A DNA stretch of 64,000 bases, from assembly GCF_005877055.1 (NCBI RefSeq), contig NZ_CP039424.1, forward strand, positions 620,001 through 684,000, given 5' to 3'. This DNA comes from Citricoccus sp. SGAir0253 (GTDB lineage Bacteria; Actinomycetota; Actinomycetes; Actinomycetales; Micrococcaceae). This document shows, one piece after another, positions 42,676 through 53,041 of this stretch (positions are counted from its first letter, which is position 1; each line of letters begins with the position of its first letter). The notes below the pieces were generated by a model. It was not told where the DNA came from and made no database searches. It saw only the letters and a program-made list of their open reading frames with translations. The translations under genes and the position numbers were made by a program.

Positions 42676-44175
42676 ATGCTCTGGCCGCTCGCCGAGTTCG
42701 GCGCCCTCCCCCAGTGGCTGACGGTCCTGGCCTGGGTCATCGACGTCGGCATCCGGGTGCTGCTGCTGGGGATCGTGCCGGGCGGGCGCCGCCCCGCCGT
42801 GGCCATGGCGTGGCTGCTCATCATCTTCTTCCTGCCGCTGCCGGGGCTCGTGCTGTTCCTGCTGCTCGGCTCGTTCCGGCTGGGCGGCCAGCGCGGCTCG
42901 CGCCAGCGCGCGGTCACCGAGGCGCTGCGGCGCGCGACCGCCCACCTGGACCTGCCCAACGACGCGGGCGAGGCCCCGGAGTACGTGGTGTCCGCCGCCC
43001 GGCTGACCCGCAACCTCACGAGCTTCCCCATGCTGGACGGCAACCACTTCGAGTTCATCACCGACTACCGCGCGTCGATGCGGCGGATGGCCGAGGACAT
43101 CGACCGGGCGCAGGAGTACGTCCACCTGGTCTTCTACATCCTGGCCGAGGACCCCGAGGGGCGGGAGGGGTACGCCGACGTGGTGCTCGACGCGCTGGAG
43201 CGGGCCCGGGCGCGCGGGGTGAGCGTGCGGATCCTCTTCGACCACGTCGCCACCCTGCGGGTGCCCGGCTACCGGCGGCTGCTGCGCCGGCTGGACGCCG
43301 CGGGGCTCGAGTACCGGCAGGCCATGCCCGTGATGCCGCTGCGGGGCAAGTACCAGCGCCTGGACCTGCGCAACCACCGCAAGATCCTCGTGGTGGACGG
43401 GCTGGTGGGCTACACCGGCTCGCAGAACCTCATCGAGCCCGGCTACAAGCGGCGCTCGTCCCACCGGCTCGGCCGCGAGTGGGTGGACCTGATGGCCCGG
43501 ATCACGGGGCCCACCGTCGCCTCGCTGGACATCGTCTTCGTCACCGACTGGTTCTCCGAGACCGGTGACGACCTGCAGGGCCGGCTGCGCAGCCCCACCG
43601 AGGCGGAGCTGGTGGAGCACGAGGGCTCGATCGCCCAGGTGGTGCCCTCCGGGCCCGGGTTCTCCACCGAGAACAACCTGCGGCTGTTCAACCACCTGTT
43701 CTACGCCGCCACGCGCCGGATCGTGGTGGTCTCCCCGTACCTCGTCCCGGACGACTCGATGCTCTACGCCCTGACCACGGCCGCCCAGCGCGGGGTGGAG
43801 GTGGAGCTGTTCGTGTGCCGCAAGGCGGACCAGGTCATGGTCCACCACGCCCAGCAGTCCTACTACGACGCCCTGCTCTCGGCCGGCATCCGCATCCACC
43901 GCTACCCGGACCCCAACGTGCTGCACGCCAAGCTGTTCACGATCGACGACGACGTGGCCGTGTTCGGCTCCTCGAACATGGACATGCGCTCGTTCTCGCT
44001 GAACATGGAGGTCTCGGTGCTGATGGTCGGCTCCGAGATGGTGCAGGCCCTGCAGCCGGTCATCGAGCAGTACCGGGAGGTCTCCGAGGAACTGACCGCC
44101 GCGGAGTGGCGCGCGCGTCCGCGGGCGGTGCGCTGGGTGGACAACGTCTTCCGGCTCACCTCCGCCCTGCAGTAG
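42676..44175 (+). CDS. cls: Cardiolipin synthase (phospholipase D family)
   Basis: 499 residues. Two N-terminal helices (about 10-70) then two PLD domains with HKD motifs: NHRKILVVDGLVGYTGSQN and HAKLFTIDDDVAVFGSSN. It makes cardiolipin from phosphatidylglycerol in the membrane. It starts 9 nt after the tetR stop but has its own TAGGCT box ending 6 nt before the ATG; the 6 nt are GGGAGG, so either leaderless or very close RBS use is possible. Confidence 0.94.
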   Translation: MLWPLAEFGALPQWLTVLAWVIDVGIRVLLLGIVPGGRRPAVAMAWLLIIFFLPLPGLVLFLLLGSFRLGGQRGSRQRAVTEALRRATAHLDLPNDAGEAPEYVVSAARLTRNLTSFPMLDGNHFEFITDYRASMRRMAEDIDRAQEYVHLVFYILAEDPEGREGYADVVLDALERARARGVSVRILFDHVATLRVPGYRRLLRRLDAAGLEYRQAMPVMPLRGKYQRLDLRNHRKILVVDGLVGYTGSQNLIEPGYKRRSSHRLGREWVDLMARITGPTVASLDIVFVTDWFSETGDDLQGRLRSPTEAELVEHEGSIAQVVPSGPGFSTENNLRLFNHLFYAATRRIVVVSPYLVPDDSMLYALTTAAQRGVEVELFVCRKADQVMVHHAQQSYYDALLSAGIRIHRYPDPNVLHAKLFTIDDDVAVFGSSNMDMRSFSLNMEVSVLMVGSEMVQALQPVIEQYREVSEELTAAEWRARPRAVRWVDNVFRLTSALQ

Positions 44176-44278
44176 CCGCCCGCCCCCGCCGAGCGGCCGC
44201 CCGCCCCCGCCGAGTAGCAGCCCGCCTCCGTAGCCGCCCGCCCCGGCCGGCCCACGCCGACCGCGTCGCCCGCCGAGG

Positions 44279-44341
44279 CGCTCCCGGGTCACGAACCACG
44301 GGTCCGGGCGCCCCGCACCCTCGGTTCGCGACCCGGGAGCG
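44279..44341. terminator. Long inverted repeat, bidirectional terminator between cls and pabB
   Basis: CGCTCCCGGGTC-A-CGAACC (44279-44297) pairs with GGTTCG-C-GACCCGGGAGCG (44323-44341): 18 paired bases with one mismatch. Between two convergent genes. Confidence 0.75.
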
Positions 44342-44420
44342 GGTGGGGAGGTGCGCGGGCGGGGAGGGGAGCGGGCGGGGAGGTGCGCGGGAGCGCCTGG
44401 GGAGCGGGCGGGGAGGTGGG
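44335..44420. repeat. G-rich imperfect direct repeats
   Basis: Three related segments around the core GAGCGGGCGGGGAGGTG, spaced about 33 bp, between the terminator and the pabB stop. The rest of the gap 44176-44278 holds shorter C-rich repeats of GCCGCCCGCCCCCGCCGAG. No gene seen in 44176-44437. Confidence 0.7.
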
Positions 44421-44437
44421 TGTGTGGGAGCGCCGCG

Positions 44438-46657
44438 TCAGCGGGGGAGGGGGGCCTCGTCCGGGAAGGCCGAGCCGAGCACGCGCAGCACGCCGTGGGC
44501 CTTGGTGCGGACCTCGTCCCACTCCTCCTCCGGGTCCGAGTCGGCCGTGATGGCCCCGCCGACGCCGAGGGACAGCCGGGTGCGCACCGCTCCGCCGGTC
44601 GCCGTCCCGGTGGCGCCGTCCGGCCCGGGCGGAGCCCCGGCGGCCGGCTCGCGCGTGGCCACGAGGGTGCGGATGAGCACGCTCAGGTCGGCGGCGCCGT
44701 CGTCGGAGAGGTAGCCGGCCACGCCCGAGTACACGCCCCGGGGGCCGGACTCGAGCCGCTCGAGGATGTCCATCGTGGAGATCTTGGGCGCCCCCGTCAT
44801 GGAGCCGGGCGGGAAGGCCGCGGCGACCGCGTCGGTCCGCGGGACGCCGGGCTCGAGCCGGGCGGTCACCGTGGAGACCATCTGGTGCACGGTGGGGTAG
44901 GACTCGATCGCGCAGACCCGCTCGGCGGCCACCGTCCCGGGCACGGCCACGCGGGAGAGGTCGTTGCGGGCCAGGTCGGTGATCATGATGTTCTCCGCGC
45001 GGTCCTTCGTGGAGGCCGCCAGCTCCGCCGCCAGCTCCCGGTCCCGCTCGGGGGTGGCCCCGCGGGGCCGCGTCCCCTTGATCGGCTCCGTCACCAGCCG
45101 CCCGTCAGCGGCCAGGGCCAGGAACCGCTCGGGGCTGGTGGACAGCAGCTCGACGTCGGCCGTCCCGTGCCCCGTGCCCGCGGCCGCCGCGGCGCGCAGG
45201 TAGAGCGTGAACGGGGCGCGGTTGGCCGCGACGAGGCGGCGGTAGGTGCCCCAGCCGTCGAAGGCCGCGGTCCCGAGGTCGGCCTCGAGCATGGTCGTCA
45301 GGCACACCTCGTAGGTGTTGCCCTCGTAGATCTCGTGCTGGGCCGCCCGGACCATGCCCAGGTAGCGCTCGCGCGGGTCGCGCACGGTGAACGCGGGGGC
45401 CGGGGGCGGTGTCCGGGCCGCGGCCGGGTCGCCCGGCTCCGTGCCGTCCGATCCGGCGCCGCCCGCGTCGCCCCCGCCCGCCGTGTCCCCGGCCACCGCC
45501 GCGGCGACCCGGTCCGCCCAGGCCGCGCCGCCGTCGTCGTCGGCCGACCACCACAGGGTGGTGGTGCGCTCCCGGTGGTCCACCGTGGCGACCCGGCCGG
45601 GGCGGAACAGCAGGGCGTCGGCCGGCGTGGGGGCCTCGGCGCGGGCCGTGGCCGCGCCGTCCGGGGACCCGGCCTCGCGCTTGAGCCCGTAGCCCAGCCA
45701 GCCCATCCAGCCGGCGGTGAACGGCCCGGCCGCCGGCGCTCCGGGCGTTCCCGCCCCGGACGCCGAGGGCTCCCCGGCGGGGTCGGGCCAGGCCCCGGCC
45801 AGCCAGCGGAACAGCGGGCCCGGGTGGCGCACGGTGACCGCCCCGTGCCGGACGGTGGTCACGCCGTCCCCGTGCCGGGCGACCGGGTCGCCGGGTGCGG
45901 CCACGCCGACGATCGCGTGCCGGCTGCGGGCCGGGGCGGGCGTCGTGGCGTGGTCGGAGCTCTCCAGCAGCATGGCCGTGGCCGCCTCGGGGCCACCGGC
46001 CGCGGCGAAGAGGACGTGCGGGTCCGCCGCGCCGGCCAGCGTGCGGCGGCGCCGGTCCGCGCGCGGCGGGGCGGGCACCTGGGACAGCGCCGCCTCCCAG
46101 CCGGGCAGCGTGCGCAGGGCCGCCACGAGGGCCGCCGCGGCGGCCGGGGTGCCGGCCGCGCCGTCGACCGTCACGGTGGCCGCCCCGGCCGGGTCGTCGC
46201 CGGCGAGGTAGGCGTCCTCCTGCGCGGCCCAGCGGTCCCAGTGGGCCGCGAAGGTCTCCCCGTCCCGCTCGAGGGCGCGGTGCCGGCGCGCCCCGGCGGG
46301 CATCTCCACCCACGCCAGCGCGTCGAGCAGCGGCCGCGCGCCCCGGTGGCCGGCGCCGACCCCCTCGAGGATCACGACGTCGGCCGGGGCCGTGGTGCCC
46401 GGGCGCCCGGGCGCTCCGGCGCTCCAGTCCCACCAGGTCCAGTGGGCGGTGCGGCCGGCGGCGAGCGGCGCGAGGACATCGGCGGCGTACGTCCCGAGGG
46501 CGGGGGCGAGCCCGTCCCAGCCGGGGTAGACGGCGTCCAGGTGGAACACGGCCACGTCGAGATGGGCCCGCAGCAGGGCCGCGGTCTCGAGGGCGAGGGA
46601 TGTCTTGCCCGCCCCGGACCGGCCGTCCACGGCCAGCAGGAGGGGGCGGTGGGCCAC
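44438..46657 (-). CDS. pabB: Aminodeoxychorismate synthase component I fused to an N-terminal P-loop kinase-like domain
   Basis: 739 residues. Residues 1-190 form a P-loop NTPase: Walker A LAVDGRSGAGKTS, then VFHLDAVYPGWDGL and VVILEGVGAG, resembling uridine kinase-like proteins. From ~205 on it is a chorismate-binding enzyme: EIYEGNTYEVCLTTML, STSPERFLAL, PIKGTRPRG, ENIMITDLARNDLSRV and PGSMTGAPKISTMDILE. The lysine in PIKGT marks PabB rather than TrpE. PabB aminates chorismate for folate; no pabA glutaminase gene is in the window. GTG at 46657 follows GGAGG. A likely -10 TAGACT lies ~60 nt upstream. Confidence 0.9.
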   Translation of the reverse strand: MAHRPLLLAVDGRSGAGKTSLALETAALLRAHLDVAVFHLDAVYPGWDGLAPALGTYAADVLAPLAAGRTAHWTWWDWSAGAPGRPGTTAPADVVILEGVGAGHRGARPLLDALAWVEMPAGARRHRALERDGETFAAHWDRWAAQEDAYLAGDDPAGAATVTVDGAAGTPAAAAALVAALRTLPGWEAALSQVPAPPRADRRRRTLAGAADPHVLFAAAGGPEAATAMLLESSDHATTPAPARSRHAIVGVAAPGDPVARHGDGVTTVRHGAVTVRHPGPLFRWLAGAWPDPAGEPSASGAGTPGAPAAGPFTAGWMGWLGYGLKREAGSPDGAATARAEAPTPADALLFRPGRVATVDHRERTTTLWWSADDDGGAAWADRVAAAVAGDTAGGGDAGGAGSDGTEPGDPAAARTPPPAPAFTVRDPRERYLGMVRAAQHEIYEGNTYEVCLTTMLEADLGTAAFDGWGTYRRLVAANRAPFTLYLRAAAAAGTGHGTADVELLSTSPERFLALAADGRLVTEPIKGTRPRGATPERDRELAAELAASTKDRAENIMITDLARNDLSRVAVPGTVAAERVCAIESYPTVHQMVSTVTARLEPGVPRTDAVAAAFPPGSMTGAPKISTMDILERLESGPRGVYSGVAGYLSDDGAADLSVLIRTLVATREPAAGAPPGPDGATGTATGGAVRTRLSLGVGGAITADSDPEEEWDEVRTKAHGVLRVLGSAFPDEAPLPR

Positions 46658-46715
46658 GGTGTCCTCCGGTCGGTCGGTGGGGCGCCGCCACGGGGCGGGA
46701 ACGGCACGGACCAGT

Positions 46716-47198
46716 CTACTGAGCGGGGCCGCCGGCGCCGTCCAGGTCGTCCAGCGCGCCGGTGGCGGCGGCGATGACCTCCGCCGCCGTGCGCATCTGC
46801 TCGGGGCTGAAGCCGGTGAGCCGGCGCATCATGTGCTCGCTGATGGGGGCGAAGACCGCGCGGCCGTCCTCGAGGGCCTGCGGGGTGTGGTGCACGATCA
46901 CGCTCCGGCGGTCCGTGGTGGACCGGCTCCGCCGGGCGTGGCCGTTGGCCACCAGCCGGTCCACGAGGGCCGTGGTGGAGGCGGAGGTCAGGTTCAGCAG
47001 GCGGCCCAGGTCCTTCGGCGTGGTCTGCAGGCCCTCGGCCTGCCGTTGCATGAGCAGGGCCAGGGCGCGCAGGTCCGTGCGGAACAGCCCGTGTTCCTGC
47101 CCCGCGGCCTCCACGACGCGGTCCGAGGCCTCGGCGTACCGGCGCAGGGCGTGCACGAGCTCGCGCATCTCCTCGGCGCCACGGGCGGGGCTCGGCAT
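46716..47198 (-). CDS. MarR-family transcriptional regulator
   Basis: 160 residues. Winged helix with KDLGRLLNLTSASTTALVDRL and the wing RRSRSTTDRRSVIVHHTPQ. ATG at 47198 after GAAGGAG. Divergent from the MMPL exporter at 47395. A perfect palindrome overlaps the exporter promoter, so this is probably its repressor, with an unknown inducer. Confidence 0.9.
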   Translation of the reverse strand: MPSPARGAEEMRELVHALRRYAEASDRVVEAAGQEHGLFRTDLRALALLMQRQAEGLQTTPKDLGRLLNLTSASTTALVDRLVANGHARRSRSTTDRRSVIVHHTPQALEDGRAVFAPISEHMMRRLTGFSPEQMRTAAEVIAAATGALDDLDGAGGPAQ

Positions 47199-47358
47199 GG
47201 AGTCTCCTTCGGCTGGCAAGTGGTCGGGCAGGAAGCGGTCGGACGGGCGAATGGGCGGGGGGTGGACGCGGGGACGGCGGGTCCTCGGCGTGGCCGGGAC
47301 GATCGTCCAGTCTAGGGCGGCGCGGCCCCGACACGCCAGATCACTAGCCCGGAGAGTA

Positions 47359-47388
47359 TCTTGACGATCAAGACATAAGCGGTACGCT
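47359..47388 (+). promoter_or_regulatory. Exporter promoter with MarR operator embedded in the -35 box
   Basis: -35 TTGACG (47361-47366), 16-nt spacer, -10 TACGCT (47383-47388), then 6 nt to the ATG at 47395, so leaderless. The palindrome TCTTGA-CGA-TCAAGA (47359-47373) contains the whole -35 box. This is the clearest sigma70-type promoter in the window. Confidence 0.8.
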
Positions 47389-47394
47389 GGGACC

Positions 47395-49908
47395 ATGCCC
47401 AGAACCACCTCCCGCCCCCGGCACGCCGGTGCCCCCGCGTCCTCCGCCCCGGCCCGCCGCCGCGGCCCCGCCCTGCTGCGCATCGCCGTCGCCGTCGTGA
47501 TGGTGCTGGCCTGGCTGGCCGGCACCGGCCTCGGCGGCCCGACCTTCGGCAAGCTCTCCGAGGTCTCCAGCAACGACCAGTCGACCTTCCTGCCGGCCTC
47601 GGCCGAGTCCACCCGTGCCGGGGAGTGGGCGGCGCGGTTCGGCGGCACCGACCAGGTGCCCGCGCTCGTGGTCGGCGGGCTGCCCGCGGGCCGGGCGCTG
47701 CCCGAGGATGCCACGGGGGAGCGGGACGCCCTGGCCGCCCTGGGCGAGGAGGTCGGGGCGGTGCCCGGCGTGGACCGCGTGATCGGCCCCACGGTCTCCG
47801 AGGACCGCGAGGCCGTCCAGTACATCGTGCTGGTGGACACCGCAGCGGCCGAGACGGAGGCGGTCGTGGAGCAGCTGCGGGAGGTCGTGGCCGGCGCCGC
47901 GGGGGACCTCGTCTCCGCCGGGGACGGCGCCCTGGCCGGGACCGAGCTGCACGTGGCCGGTCCCGCCGGGCTGGCGGCCGACCTGGCCGGGGCCTTCGAG
48001 GGCATCGACGGGCTGCTGCTCGCCGTGGCCCTCGTGGTGGTCTTCGTCATCCTCGTGCTGGTGTACCGCTCGGTGCTGCTGCCCGTGCTCGTGCTGCTGA
48101 ACTCCGTGGCGGCCCTGTCCGTGTCCGTGCTGGCGATCTACGCGATGGCCAGGGCGGACTGGATCTCCCTCAACGGCCAGTCCCAGGGCATCCTGTCCAT
48201 CCTCGTGATCGGCGCCGCCACCGACTACTCGCTGCTGCTGGTGGCCCGCTACCGCGAGGAGCTGCGCCACCACCGGCACGCCGCCGGCGCCCTGCGCGCG
48301 GCCTGGACGGGGTCCTTCGGGGCCATCACCGCCTCCGCCGCCACCGTGGCGATCGCGCTGCTGTGCCTGCTGGTCTCGGACCTGAACTCCAACAGCTCGC
48401 TCGGGCCGATCGCGGCCTCGGGCATCGTCCTGGCGTGGGCGGCCTCCCTGACGTTCCTGCCGGCCGTGCTGGCCCTCACCGGGCGGGCCGCCTTCTGGCC
48501 CTCGATCCCGCGGTTCGGCGTGCCGGTGCGGCACCGCCGGCCGTTCGCCCAGCCCCGCGACGCCGCCGGCGAGCCGATCCCCGGCCTGGAGGAGGACCAC
48601 GGCGTGTGGACCCGCGTCGGCGCCCTCGTGGCGCGCCGGCCCCGCGCCGTGTGGACGGTGACGGCGGCGGTCCTGGTGGCCGGCGCGGTGGGCGTGACCC
48701 AGCTCCAGGCCAGCGGCGTGCCGCAGACCGACGTCCTGCTGGGCGACTCGGACGCCAAGGCCGGGCAGGTCGTCCTCGAGGAGCACTTCGCCGCCGGCAC
48801 CGGCTCCCCGGCCACGGTCATCGCCCCGGCGGACCGGGCGGACGAGGTGCTGCGGGCCGTGGAGGACACCGACGGCGTCGCCTCCGCGTACCTGACGGCC
48901 GAGGGCGGTGCGCCGGCCGGGACCCCCGACCCCGAGGCGCTCGCCCGGATGCGCGACGCCGCCGGCGGGCAGGGCCCCGCCGGTCCGCCGGCCGGCACCG
49001 GCGAGCCCTCCGGGCAGCCGGCCGGGCCGCCGTCGGGCGCCGGGACCGAGGGCTCCGGCGGCCTCCCGCCGGGGGTGCCCACCCTGCAGCCGCAGGAGAT
49101 CGACGGCCGCGTCTACCTGCAGGCCACGCTCGCGGACCCGGCCGACTCCGCGGAGGCCGAGCAGACGGTCGTGGCGCTGCGCGAGCGGCTGCACGCGATC
49201 GACGGGGACATCCTCGTGGGCGGCACCTCCGCGACCACCCTGGACACCAACACGACGGCCCAGCAGGACCTGCGCACCATCATCCCGCTCGTGCTCCTCG
49301 TGGTGCTGGGCATCCTGATGATCCTGCTCCGCTCGCTCGTGGCCCCGGTGCTGCTCGTGCTCGCCACGGTGCTGAGCTTCGGCACCGCCATGGGCGTCTC
49401 GGCGCTCGTGTTCGACCAGGTGCTGGGCTTCCCGGGCGCGGACCCCACGGTGCCGCTCTACGGCTTCGTCTTCCTCGTGGCCCTCGGCGTGGACTACACG
49501 ATCTTCCTCATGACGAGGGCCCGGGAGGAGGCCGGCCGGATCGGCACCCGGGCGGGCGTGCTCAAGGCGCTCACCGTGACCGGCGGGGTCATCACGTCCG
49601 CGGGCATCGTCCTGGCGGCCACGTTCGCCGCGCTCGCCGTGATCCCGCTCATGTTCATGGTGCAGCTGGCGTTCATCGTGGCGTTCGGCGTGCTGCTGGA
49701 CACCTTCCTGGTGCGCTCCCTGCTGGTCCCGGCGCTGACCCACGACATCGGGCCGGCCGTCTGGTGGCCCTCCCGGCTCGCGCGCCGGGCGGAGACCCCC
49801 GACGGCGGCACCCCGGCGGGCACCGGTCCGGCCGGCGCGGCCGGTGATGCCGGCGACGCGCCGGCGTCCGACGCAGACGGGCGCGGGCGCCTGGCCGTGG
49901 ACGCCTGA
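47395..49908 (+). CDS. MMPL-family RND exporter
   Basis: 837 residues. N-terminal helix (about 23-45) then an extracytoplasmic domain, helices with LSILVIGAATDYSLLLVARYREEL and, in the second half, FVFLVALGVDYTIFLMTRAREEAG, the paired MMPL proton-relay motifs. A Pro/Gly-rich insertion (about 510-560) lies in the second extracytoplasmic loop. Likely exports drugs or lipids by proton antiport. Control by the divergent MarR is indicated by the operator. The last codons belong to a 26-bp direct repeat that continues past the stop. Confidence 0.92.
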   Translation: MPRTTSRPRHAGAPASSAPARRRGPALLRIAVAVVMVLAWLAGTGLGGPTFGKLSEVSSNDQSTFLPASAESTRAGEWAARFGGTDQVPALVVGGLPAGRALPEDATGERDALAALGEEVGAVPGVDRVIGPTVSEDREAVQYIVLVDTAAAETEAVVEQLREVVAGAAGDLVSAGDGALAGTELHVAGPAGLAADLAGAFEGIDGLLLAVALVVVFVILVLVYRSVLLPVLVLLNSVAALSVSVLAIYAMARADWISLNGQSQGILSILVIGAATDYSLLLVARYREELRHHRHAAGALRAAWTGSFGAITASAATVAIALLCLLVSDLNSNSSLGPIAASGIVLAWAASLTFLPAVLALTGRAAFWPSIPRFGVPVRHRRPFAQPRDAAGEPIPGLEEDHGVWTRVGALVARRPRAVWTVTAAVLVAGAVGVTQLQASGVPQTDVLLGDSDAKAGQVVLEEHFAAGTGSPATVIAPADRADEVLRAVEDTDGVASAYLTAEGGAPAGTPDPEALARMRDAAGGQGPAGPPAGTGEPSGQPAGPPSGAGTEGSGGLPPGVPTLQPQEIDGRVYLQATLADPADSAEAEQTVVALRERLHAIDGDILVGGTSATTLDTNTTAQQDLRTIIPLVLLVVLGILMILLRSLVAPVLLVLATVLSFGTAMGVSALVFDQVLGFPGADPTVPLYGFVFLVALGVDYTIFLMTRAREEAGRIGTRAGVLKALTVTGGVITSAGIVLAATFAALAVIPLMFMVQLAFIVAFGVLLDTFLVRSLLVPALTHDIGPAVWWPSRLARRAETPDGGTPAGTGPAGAAGDAGDAPASDADGRGRLAVDA

Positions 49909-49937
49909 TCTGCGGGCGCCTGGCCGTGGACGCCTGA
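49883..49937 (+). repeat. 26-bp direct repeat including the stop codon of the MMPL gene
   Basis: The 26 bp at 49883-49908 (GCGGGCGCC ... GACGCCTGA) recur exactly at 49912-49937, period 29. The second copy is non-coding, so this is a recent local duplication. Confidence 0.92.
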
Positions 49938-50029
49938 CCCTCGGCACCCGGGCCGCGGGGCCCGGGCCGCGGGGCCCGAGGCCCGGGTTCCGCGCCGGGG
50001 CGGGCGGGGCCACGGCGACCGTGCCCGCA

Positions 50030-50072
50030 CGAGCGGGGCCCCGGCATCGGGAGGATGCCGGGGCCCCGCTCG
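50030..50072. terminator. Bidirectional terminator between the MMPL gene and dps
   Basis: Perfect 19-bp stem, 50030-50048 with 50054-50072, loop GGGAG. Between convergent genes. Confidence 0.93.
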
Positions 50073-50104
50073 GGCCGTCCGCCCCGCGCGGCGGGGCGTG
50101 GCGG

Positions 50105-50674
50105 TCAGGACTTCTTGCCGGTGCTCTTCCGCGCCGCGCCCTTCTCCGTGGTCTCCCCGGCGGAGCTCAGCTCGCCGGCCTCGTTGGTCAGGAACGCCCG
50201 CAGGAACCACTGGAACTGCTCGAGGGCGCCGGTCTGGCCGATGAGGATGTCCTCGGTGACCGGGTCGAGCTTGCCGACCTCCTCGACCGCGTTGCGGTGG
50301 TCGCCGATGACCCCGTCGTAGACCTGGTCCAGGGCCGCGATGTGGGCGATGGTGTCCGCCCGGCCGAGGTCGTAGTCGTCCCACGTGCGCTCGGCCACGA
50401 GGGCGCCCGGGGTGCCCTTGGGGGAGACACCCAGGGTGGCCATGCGCTCGGCCAGCACGTCCACGGCCGCGCGGACCTCCTCGATCTGCGGGTCCAGCAT
50501 CTCGTGCACGCCGATGAAGTTCCGGCCCACCACGTTCCAGTGCGCGTGCTTCAGGGTCAGCTGCAGGTCGTTGAGCGCGTGCAGGCGCATCTGCAGGATC
50601 TCGCCGACGCGGTGGCCGTCCTCGAGCTCGAGTCCGGGAACCGTGTACCGGGCGGTGGTGTCCTTGGCTGCCAT
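50105..50674 (-). CDS. dps: Dps-family DNA-binding ferritin-like protein
   Basis: 189 residues. Ferroxidase/dimer-interface residues are visible in LTLKHAHWNVVGRNFIGVHEMLD followed by PQIEEVRAAVDVLAERM (His, Asp, Glu). It stores iron, protects DNA from peroxide and forms dodecamers. The C-terminal ~30 residues are Lys/Ser/Thr-rich (EKGAARKSTGKKS), a tail that could bind DNA. ATG at 50674 with GGAG upstream was preferred over the longer open frame. Located head to head with the dnaK operon. Confidence 0.93.
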   Translation of the reverse strand: MAAKDTTARYTVPGLELEDGHRVGEILQMRLHALNDLQLTLKHAHWNVVGRNFIGVHEMLDPQIEEVRAAVDVLAERMATLGVSPKGTPGALVAERTWDDYDLGRADTIAHIAALDQVYDGVIGDHRNAVEEVGKLDPVTEDILIGQTGALEQFQWFLRAFLTNEAGELSSAGETTEKGAARKSTGKKS

Positions 50675-50871
50675 GATGACTCCTTTCCGTGCGGCGCCGG
50701 CCGGTCGGGCGGGTGCCGCGGTGGGTTGTCCCTTCACTCAAACATCCTTGTGGGAGGCGTGCAAGGAGCGCCCAGCTGGCACTCAGGAAACGGCCAGGCC
50801 CTTCCCGGGTTGCTCGGGGGCGGCCCGGGAATGAATCCCCGCGGGGTGCCGTTGTACCCCTCGGCACAGAG

Positions 50872-50890
50872 TTGAGCCACGTCCGCTCAA
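50872..50890 (+). promoter_or_regulatory. HAIR-type HspR operator 1
   Basis: TTGAGC, 7 nt, GCTCAA: perfect inverted repeat matching the HAIR spacing (CTTGAGT-N7-ACTCAAG). It lies immediately upstream of a TTGACA -35 box (50897-50902) before dnaK. Confidence 0.85.
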
Positions 50891-50923
50891 GGCAGATTGA
50901 CAGGGAACTCCCGGACGTGAAAC

Positions 50924-50944
50924 CTTGAGTCCTGAAGGCTCAGG
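50924..50944 (+). promoter_or_regulatory. HAIR-type HspR operator 2
   Basis: CTTGAGT, CCTGAAG, GCTCAGG: left half is a full HAIR match, right half 5 of 7. It covers the expected -10/start region of the dnaK promoter, so HspR bound to both sites would enclose the promoter. The rest of 50675-51030 shows no gene. Confidence 0.75.
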
Positions 50945-51015
50945 TGGCTGGATGGCAGGTGATCCGCAGGACCGCCGGCCGCCCGTCCCTGGCCTGGCCA
51001 ACTCGACATCCGTGA

Positions 51016-52911
<1,896 letters not shown>

Positions 52912-52942
52912 TCCCCGCGTCCCAGCACCCCTGACACACCCC

Positions 52943-53015
52943 GGCCCGCCCCAGCGGCGGGCCACCGGACCCGGGCCGGCCGCCCTCGCCCCACGGCGTG
53001 GACGGCCGGCCCGGG
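52943..53015 (+). promoter_or_regulatory. Two hairpins between dnaK and grpE (attenuator or mRNA-processing site)
   Basis: Hairpin 1: GGCCCGCC (52943-52950) with GGCGGGCC (52956-52963). Hairpin 2: CCCGGGCCGGCCG (52970-52982) with CGGCCGGCCCGGG (53003-53015), 13 perfect bp. They may reduce read-through or stabilise dnaK mRNA, giving more DnaK than cochaperones. Confidence 0.7.
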
Positions 53016-53041
53016 GGCACCGGAGGAAAGGACCCCAGACC

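Noticed and set aside
47341-47348. TCACTAGC, identical to one half of the crt palindrome, near the second MarR gene
   Set aside because: There is no second half-site, and an 8-mer is expected about once by chance in 64 kb on two strands. The nearby TCTTGA palindrome is the better operator.
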